In this document: positions 17,857 to 22,661 of the stretch, piece after piece
How positions within the stretch are numbered: position 1 is the stretch's first letter
Layout: each line of letters starts with the position of its first letter
NCBI GenBank assembly: GCA_001275005.1
Contig: JWZX01002942.1
Location: 1 to 22,661, forward strand
Direction: 5' to 3'
Length of the DNA stretch: 22,661 bases
Origin: Chrysochromulina tobinii
Lineage: Eukaryota > Haptophyta > Prymnesiales > Chrysochromulinaceae
Position numbers and translations under genes: made by a program
The notes under the pieces: generated by a model
Databases searched by the model: none
Seen by the model: only the letters and a program-made list of their open reading frames with translations
What the model was told of the DNA's origin: nothing

Positions 17857-19188
17857 ATGTCGGCCACGTATTCGATGATGGAGGCGTCGTTCTCGGCGCA
17901 TGGGGACGAGCTGCTCTCGCCTTCACAGGCGTCGGTTCTGCTGCCCACGCACGTGTACGCGCGGCTCGCTTGGTCGCAAGAAAACAACCGCAAGAAGCAG
18001 ATGGAACAGCGGGCGCAGGAGGAGCACCGGCGGATCCTTGAGGAGCGCGCGCGCGCACTGTACCGCAAGACGCAGGGGGATCGTGCCTCGCGCGCGGGCC
18101 TCGACCGCGCCGCCGTGGAGGCCGCGCACCAGCGCAACTGGCAGATTGCGCAGCAGGAGCGGCGCATCCAAAAGGAGGACGCGATGATGCGCGAGGCGGC
18201 GCGGAATCAGCTACTCGAGACGGTGCGGCAGCGCAAGGAGCAGCGCATGGGACGCGTGGCCCAATCGCGATCGGCGCTCCTCGCGCACAACCGGCGCGTG
18301 CGCCAGGAGGAGGGGCGCATGGAACAGTTCGCTCTCGACGAGAAGAAGCGCCGGCTGTATCAGATGAAGCTAGAGCACCAAAAAGAGCTGGCGAAGCGGT
18401 TCGTGATGGTGGACGACCGGCTGCTACACACGCACCCCGACAGCTTCCGCTTGCTCGGGCGCGGCGGCGGCTCCTCGCGCGCCCTCTCCGCCACCACCAC
18501 GCGCTCGATGGCGCAGCTTGCGTACCGGCCCGCCTCGGCGGCTGACTTGCGCGGACCAGCGCTGAGTACCTCGGAGCACATGTTCGGCGCGGTCGGGCTG
18601 CGCAACGTTGAGTCAACGGTGAGCCCGCCGCCCACGCCGCACCCGCGTGACGCGTGCCCCTTCACTGCCGCCGCCGCCGCCGCTGCTGCGGCTGCTGCTG
18701 CTGCGGCTCCTGCTGCTGCCGCGGCCGCCGCGGCCGCCGCTGCTGCGGCTGCGGCTGCGGCTGCTAGGTTTGCTGCTGCCGTACCCGGCGTTGCTGTTTG
18801 GCTTGGCGCTGGCCGCTGCGCTGCTCACGCATGCGGGGCTCACTCGTGCACATTCACATTCACATGCGAGGCTCACGCGTTCACATTCACATGCACATTC
18901 ACATTCAGATGCGAGGCTCACGCATGCGAGGCTCACGCGTTCACATTCACATGCACGTTCACATTCACATGCGAGGCGCACGCATGCGAGGCTCACGCGT
19001 GCACGTTGTGTGCTGTCCAGGCGAAACTTGCGCACAGGGACGACCTCTTCGACAGCGCACATGTCAAGGGGCTCCTTTCCGACACGCGCTCCTCAGCGCT
19101 CTCAGAAGCGGGTGGATCGGGCGCGCCCAGCCCGGCGCTCGGCCCGACCGCAGGCTTCTCCATTTCGGGCTATACGATGGCGAGCTGA
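17857..19188 (+). CDS. Coiled-coil protein, possibly cytoskeletal
   Basis: Exons 17857-18618 and 19021-19188 in phase 0 give 309 residues. Residues 44-200 are a near-continuous charged helix with heptad-like spacing, for example RKKQMEQRAQEEHRRILEER, RRIQKEDAMMREAARNQLLE and DEKKRRLYQMKLEHQKELAK. Such rods occur in ciliary and centrosomal proteins, but no family-specific motif is visible, so a flagellar role is a guess. The region after 200 is Ser/Gly-rich. Exon 2 supplies AKLAHRDDLFDSAHVKGLLSD and a short tail. The intron between has no stop and a length divisible by three, so the retained form would be 443 residues with an Ala run and Cys/Thr/His repeats. I favour splicing because the intron has GTGAGC and TCCAG ends. 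The gene starts 138 bp after its plus-strand neighbour. Confidence 0.75.
   Translation: MSATYSMMEASFSAHGDELLSPSQASVLLPTHVYARLAWSQENNRKKQMEQRAQEEHRRILEERARALYRKTQGDRASRAGLDRAAVEAAHQRNWQIAQQERRIQKEDAMMREAARNQLLETVRQRKEQRMGRVAQSRSALLAHNRRVRQEEGRMEQFALDEKKRRLYQMKLEHQKELAKRFVMVDDRLLHTHPDSFRLLGRGGGSSRALSATTTRSMAQLAYRPASAADLRGPALSTSEHMFGAVGLRNVESTVSPPPTPHPRDACPFTAAAAAAAAAAAAAAPAAAAAAAAAAAAAAAAAARFAAAVPGVAVWLGAGRCAAHACGAHSCTFTFTCEAHAFTFTCTFTFRCEAHACEAHAFTFTCTFTFTCEAHACEAHACTLCAVQAKLAHRDDLFDSAHVKGLLSDTRSSALSEAGGSGAPSPALGPTAGFSISGYTMAS
18619..19020 (+). repeat. 402-nt intron made of triplet and about 64-bp repeats
   Basis: The donor is ACG|GTGAGC and the acceptor is TGTCCAG|GCG. The first half (18662-18776) is a GCN/CTG-type triplet run. 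The second half (18838-19005) repeats a unit of about 64 bp around GAGGCTCACGCGTTCACATT. No stop occurs in the gene's frame. Confidence 0.75.
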
Positions 19189-19190
19189 GG

Positions 19191-19350
19191 GCGTGCAGCC
19201 GAGGGCTCCGAATGCAAGTGCTCATCACGGCGCTCACGGCGTGCAGCCAAGGGCTCCGCATGCAAGTGCTCATCACGGCGCTCACGGCGTGCAGCCGAGG
19301 GCTCCGCATGCAAGTGCTCATCATGGCGCTCCCGGCGTGCAGCCGAGGGC
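19191..19350 (+). repeat. 48-bp tandem repeat in the 3' flank of the coiled-coil gene
   Basis: The landmark GCGTGCAGCC recurs at 19191, 19239, 19287 and 19335, exactly 48 bp apart, with a truncated last unit. It starts just after the stop at 19188. It is open in two forward frames as 16-residue repeats, but no start or exon context supports translation. Confidence 0.92.
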
Positions 19351-19975
19351 GTAGGCGTAGCATCGACGCGCCCACGACGGCGGCGCGAGCTAGAGGCAGC
19401 GGCGTGGCAATCTACGGCACTCGATGGCATTCGATCGCATGACATGATCGCATGGGAGTTCGAGCGTCGTCACGAGCGTCAGAAGGTTGCGTGCTGCGCT
19501 CTGTGCTGTGCCAGGCGCGATGCGCCAAGGCCTAGCTTGATGTACATTGATGAGTCATGAGTGTTGAGACCTTGTGGTTGTATGATTTAGTTGTGTGCCT
19601 CAGAGAGCGTGACGAGTCGACGTGCGAGTGGCCGATGTGTGACGTGTGAGCGAGGGAGCCATGTCGTGTCTTGTGGGCATGCAGCTTGCAGGGCGTGTGG
19701 GGTCTGTGGTTGTGCTTTAAAGGCAGTGCGTGCGAGCGGTGCGCTCTGATGTGAATCCAAACTTTGCCTCGTATTGCCACTTTATATGCGCGAGTTTACT
19801 CTAGATTGGCGCTAGCTGGTTCGTGCTGGTTCGCTGCGCATCGGCGCATGCATCACTCAGACAAGACGTTCAGCACTCGGTGACAAAATACAAAGTCTTT
19901 CTTGAACCGCCCGCCTTTGCGTGCGCACTTTGCGTGGAGCTCCGCGAGGCGCCCGTCGTGAGCTAAACCACAGCT
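19351..19975. other. Intergenic region, promoter side of the Pro/Cys-rich gene
   Basis: About 625 bp with no supported gene. It is more AT- and GT-rich than the coding sequence from about 19540 to 19800. If the next protein has an upstream signal-peptide exon, it should lie here, but none was identified by eye. Confidence 0.5.
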
Positions 19976-21331
19976 ATGACCGTCTTCAAATCCATCTTCG
20001 CACTGAAGCCCACACAGCCGCCGCCGTTTCCGTCGCCTCCCAAGCTGCCGCCATCGCCGTGGCCTCCGCCGTCGCCGCCGTCGCCTCCTCCTAGTGGGCC
20101 CCGGCCCAGAACACCGCCCCACCCCACACCGCCGCCACACAGGCCTCCGCCAATGCCTATTTATCCGCCGGCAACCGTACCGTGCACATTCTCGCACTCC
20201 AATGGGAAACTCTTCTTTGATTGCATGCCATGGTGCGACGAGAGTGCTGTACAAGTACCTGGGCGCACCCACTGCTACAAGGAGTGCCACTGCGCCGCAT
20301 GCGTCTGGTGCCCCGACGACGTCTTAGCCGTCTCGATCACCCACCCACGCTTCCCACCGCCACCGCCTTCGCCGCTGCCGCCGCCGCCGCCACTGCCGCC
20401 CTCTTCACCGCCGCCGCCGCGGCCGCCGCCACTGCCGCCTTCTTCACCGCCGGCCGCGCCGCCGCCATCCCCTTTACCGCCGCCGCCAATGTCTCCGGCA
20501 GGTTGGGGGTGCGTGCACGGCCGCGAGCCTACCGCGAGCCCCTACTGCACGTCCGACTTCGTCACGACTGAGGCTCAGTGCGACCGGTACTTTGTCCTCA
20601 CCTTGTCCGGGGAGCCGCGCCCCTGCGGCTGGCGACCCCTGCAGGGTCCGAATGGCGACTACCTATCACTGACGGAGGCGGCGACGACGAGCACTCAGAC
20701 GAGCACGTGGGGATGTGTCCGGCTGGATGAGTGCAAGTCGTATACCGATCACCTTGCTTGGCTTGCCGCCAAGGACGGGAGGCCGCTGCCTTATCCGTCA
20801 CCGACACCTCCGCCACCCCCGCCATACCCGCCAGCCCCATCGACCCGCCCGGACGACGAGTACGAGGAGGAGGAGGAGGAGGAGGAGCCTGGCGGCGGTG
20901 GCGCGGGCGCGGTGGCCATGCAGGAAGACGTCGTCTCTGATGCCGACGGAGGCTCACAGCTGACGCTCGACAAGGCTGCTCCAATCAAGGCTAAGGAGCC
21001 CACAGAGGAGCCAGCTGCGGAGATGAGTGCAGTTGGCATCACGCTAGTCACCGCGTCGCCAGCCTCCTCCGTCCACACACGAGGCACGGGAGGCGGCGGA
21101 GGGACGCTGCTGGTGGGGCTACCCTCATCATCTGTCCACGAGCCGCACGACCTCGTCATCGCCAACCTCAAGGCCGATTCGGCTCAGCGCGCCTCCGTGC
21201 TCATGGGCCTAGCGATGCTCGCTGGAGGCGTGGCCTTGGTAGCGGCGGCGTGCGAGTTGATGATGCGCGCGTGCGGCAAGCATCAGGCACATCTGTTACC
21301 GACAACCGACGATGCTGTGGCGGAGGATTGA
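19976..21331 (+). CDS. Pro-rich, Cys-module single-pass membrane protein
   Basis: 451 residues. Polyproline linkers (SP and PPP runs, about 15-67, 126-175 and 273-287) alternate with two Cys-rich modules. Module 1 has Cys at 70, 83, 87, 100, 104, 106, 109 and 112. Module 2 has Cys at 179, 191, 202, 217, 247 and 253. An acidic stretch (about 293-303) and a Ser/Gly stalk follow. One membrane helix lies at about 408-432, with a 17-residue tail. This layout resembles pherophorin-like or extensin-like surface proteins of algae, but the Cys spacing does not identify a named family. The visible N-terminus (MTVFKSIFALKPT) is a poor signal peptide, so a 5' exon may be missing. Expected topology is N-terminus outside, C-terminus in the cytosol. 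Confidence 0.78.
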   Translation: MTVFKSIFALKPTQPPPFPSPPKLPPSPWPPPSPPSPPPSGPRPRTPPHPTPPPHRPPPMPIYPPATVPCTFSHSNGKLFFDCMPWCDESAVQVPGRTHCYKECHCAACVWCPDDVLAVSITHPRFPPPPPSPLPPPPPLPPSSPPPPRPPPLPPSSPPAAPPPSPLPPPPMSPAGWGCVHGREPTASPYCTSDFVTTEAQCDRYFVLTLSGEPRPCGWRPLQGPNGDYLSLTEAATTSTQTSTWGCVRLDECKSYTDHLAWLAAKDGRPLPYPSPTPPPPPPYPPAPSTRPDDEYEEEEEEEEPGGGGAGAVAMQEDVVSDADGGSQLTLDKAAPIKAKEPTEEPAAEMSAVGITLVTASPASSVHTRGTGGGGGTLLVGLPSSSVHEPHDLVIANLKADSAQRASVLMGLAMLAGGVALVAAACELMMRACGKHQAHLLPTTDDAVAED

Positions 21332-21525
21332 GCAATGGTGGCAGGTGTCGTTGACGGGTGGGGATCCGCCGGGAAGGTGCCTTTATCTATCCTCTGTATG
21401 AGGGGGAGGCTGGAGGAGCGCCCCCCGGCACACGTTCAACGATGAAATCTAAAGACCTCCTACGGTACGGTACGATGTACGAATACACAGAACACTCGAT
21501 GTCGTTCGGTAAGTAGTAAATGTAA
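21332..21525. other. Convergent 3' intergenic spacer
   Basis: 194 bp between two converging genes, presumably both 3' UTRs. It is AT-richer from about 21440. No structure was recognised. Confidence 0.5.
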
Positions 21526-22661
21526 TCAACGTGATGAGGCGCCCTCGAGCGCCTCAATCGCCGTCTTCACCGAGGACACTAGCTGCGACGCCTCCGCCTC
21601 GTCCCGTGGGCCATCGCGACGCCACCGATCGTCGTCGAGGTGGCTCGCGGCATTCCTCCAAATACGGAGCGAGTGCAACCGATCTTTGAGGTCGATCCGC
21701 ATGCCACACTCGCGATGCCAATAGTTGATGCGCTCTTCAAAGCCCTCGGGCGCCTTCGCCGCCCTTGCTGCGTAGATGGCGTCGAGTCGAGACATCACGC
21801 TGCTGAACGCGAGCAGCATATTGTCCTTGATGCCCTTGTGCGCATCGGAGCCCTTGCGCATCTCACGCACCTGCATCGAGAGCGGCGTGGGTACGTAGCC
21901 AGCCGCTGTGCTCGCGGGCGGTGCCGAGCTTGTAAGCACGGAGCCGTCGAGCGCGCCGCGGCCGGTGCCAGTGCTCCCATCGTCATCAGCCAGGCTCGTG
22001 AGCGTCGCCAGCGCGGCGGCTACTGTGAGCCTCTTCCGCACACTGGCGTGGCACAAACCCGAAGCGGTAGACCGGACAAGGTCCTTGAATGCCGCCGCCG
22101 CACGAGACGGCCAGCCTGCAGTAGCGTCAGCGAGCTGTGCTGCATCGATGTCCGCAAAGTCCTCATCAAAGTCCTCCTCGCACTTAGTGATGATGCTCAG
22201 GGGCGAGCGGCCGGTAAGCGCCACAAGTAGCGTGATGCCCAGCGCCCAGCCATCCGTCATAGTTGCGTACGCGCCGCCCTCAAGTACGCTCGGGTCCAGA
22301 TATCCGCGGGTGAGGTAGAGCGCATTCGACGCGCTCTTCATCTTCGACGCCTCGGGCCCGGCGTCCATCTTGGCGAAGCCCGTGTCCGCGAGGTAGGCGT
22401 TGAGCTCATCGTCAAGCAGGATGTTCTCGGGCTTGAAGTCGCGATGCACAACGGCACCCTTGCCGCCAGGCACTGGCGTGTGCAGGTAGAGCAGCGCGTC
22501 GGTCGCCTGGCGTAGGATGCGCAGGCGCTGGTGCCACATCAGAGGGCTCAGCGACGCACCGAGGCCGAGGCGACGCAGGTGCTCGGGGTCGGCCTCTTTC
22601 GGCCACAGCCGATCGGCGAGGCTGCCGCCGCGCATCAGCGGGAAGACGAGGCACGGCGGCG
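21526..22661 (-). CDS. Protein kinase, 3' part, with HEPN-like C-terminal domain
   Basis: The gene runs off the right edge; the glycine loop and lysine lie outside. Counting from the Met at 22635 (the frame continues upstream as PPCLVFPL), VHRDFKPENILLDD gives the catalytic loop (D66, K68, N71), which belongs to the TKL/RLK-like group. The metal motif is DTG (84-86) instead of DFG. GYLDPSVLEGG (111-121) resembles the receptor-kinase GYLDPEY segment, and TDGWALGITLLVALTGRSPL matches helix F. After a Ser/Gly linker (218-250), residues 255-365 form a helical domain ending in RIWRNAASHLDDDRW, where R327 and H332 fit the Rx4H motif of HEPN domains. A kinase followed by an HEPN-type ribonuclease is the arrangement of IRE1 and RNase L, but homology to their KEN domain is not shown. 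The catalytic residues are intact, so kinase activity is likely. Confidence 0.85.
   Translation of the reverse strand, partial: PPCLVFPLMRGGSLADRLWPKEADPEHLRRLGLGASLSPLMWHQRLRILRQATDALLYLHTPVPGGKGAVVHRDFKPENILLDDELNAYLADTGFAKMDAGPEASKMKSASNALYLTRGYLDPSVLEGGAYATMTDGWALGITLLVALTGRSPLSIITKCEEDFDEDFADIDAAQLADATAGWPSRAAAAFKDLVRSTASGLCHASVRKRLTVAAALATLTSLADDDGSTGTGRGALDGSVLTSSAPPASTAAGYVPTPLSMQVREMRKGSDAHKGIKDNMLLAFSSVMSRLDAIYAARAAKAPEGFEERINYWHRECGMRIDLKDRLHSLRIWRNAASHLDDDRWRRDGPRDEAEASQLVSSVKTAIEALEGASSR

Noticed and set aside
17792-18616. Long minus-strand frame over the coiled-coil gene
   Set aside because: Ala/Arg/Pro-rich complement of codon-biased coding sequence with no motif; the plus strand has clear heptad helices.
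19853-20290. Minus-strand Arg/Cys-rich frame with a GFEDGHSCG-like stretch
   Set aside because: It is antisense to the polyproline region of the membrane protein, and the Arg run mirrors CCG codons. The Cys-containing end is intriguing, but no start or homologous pattern supports it.

Overview
This is a GC-rich nuclear segment of a eukaryote, most likely a unicellular alga. A haptophyte is my first guess, but I cannot prove it. The genes have short GT-AG spliceosomal introns. Several proteins carry long Pro, Gly or Ser runs. There is a short, plant-sized complex I subunit B9, and a cysteine/proline-rich membrane protein of the kind common in algal surfaces. I see no bacterial operon, viral or transposon gene.

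Layout. Positions 1-2383 are the right end of a 127-bp tandem satellite that continues off the left edge. Positions 2384-3077 hold no gene but end in a duplicated copy of a neighbouring gene's last codons plus an 11-bp tandem repeat. From 3078 to 16016 seven genes lie head to tail on the minus strand with small gaps. In transcription order they are a LYR-type complex I subunit (NDUFB9), a signal-anchored GT90-family glycosyltransferase, an Fe(II)/2-oxoglutarate dioxygenase-like protein, a six-EF-hand protein with a Tudor-like tail, an MFSD1-type transporter, a PH-domain/polyproline protein, and a fucosyltransferase-like secretory glycosyltransferase. From 16135 to 21331 three genes lie on the plus strand: an unrecognised protein divergent from NDUFB9, a coiled-coil protein, and a Pro/Cys-rich membrane protein. 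The right edge holds the 3' part of a minus-strand protein kinase with a HEPN-like C-terminal domain.

Splice models were built by joining frames across GT-AG boundaries. Every model gives a continuous frame with family motifs restored across the junction. The strongest cases are GT90 (two introns), NDUFB9 (one) and MFSD1 (one).

The most unusual theme is intron structure. Introns in the fucosyltransferase-like, MFSD1 and GT90 genes are built from short tandem repeats, many containing CTGATGRCC-like units (a CTGAT core resembles a branch point). Some are bordered by direct copies of the flanking exon, so the donor GT and the exon after the acceptor AG are the same duplicated sequence. This looks like recent intron gain by tandem duplication or by an introner-like insertion.

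The genes do not form one pathway. Two glycosyltransferases and the surface-type protein share the secretory system. The others serve mitochondrial respiration, lysosome- or vacuole-type transport, calcium sensing and signalling.
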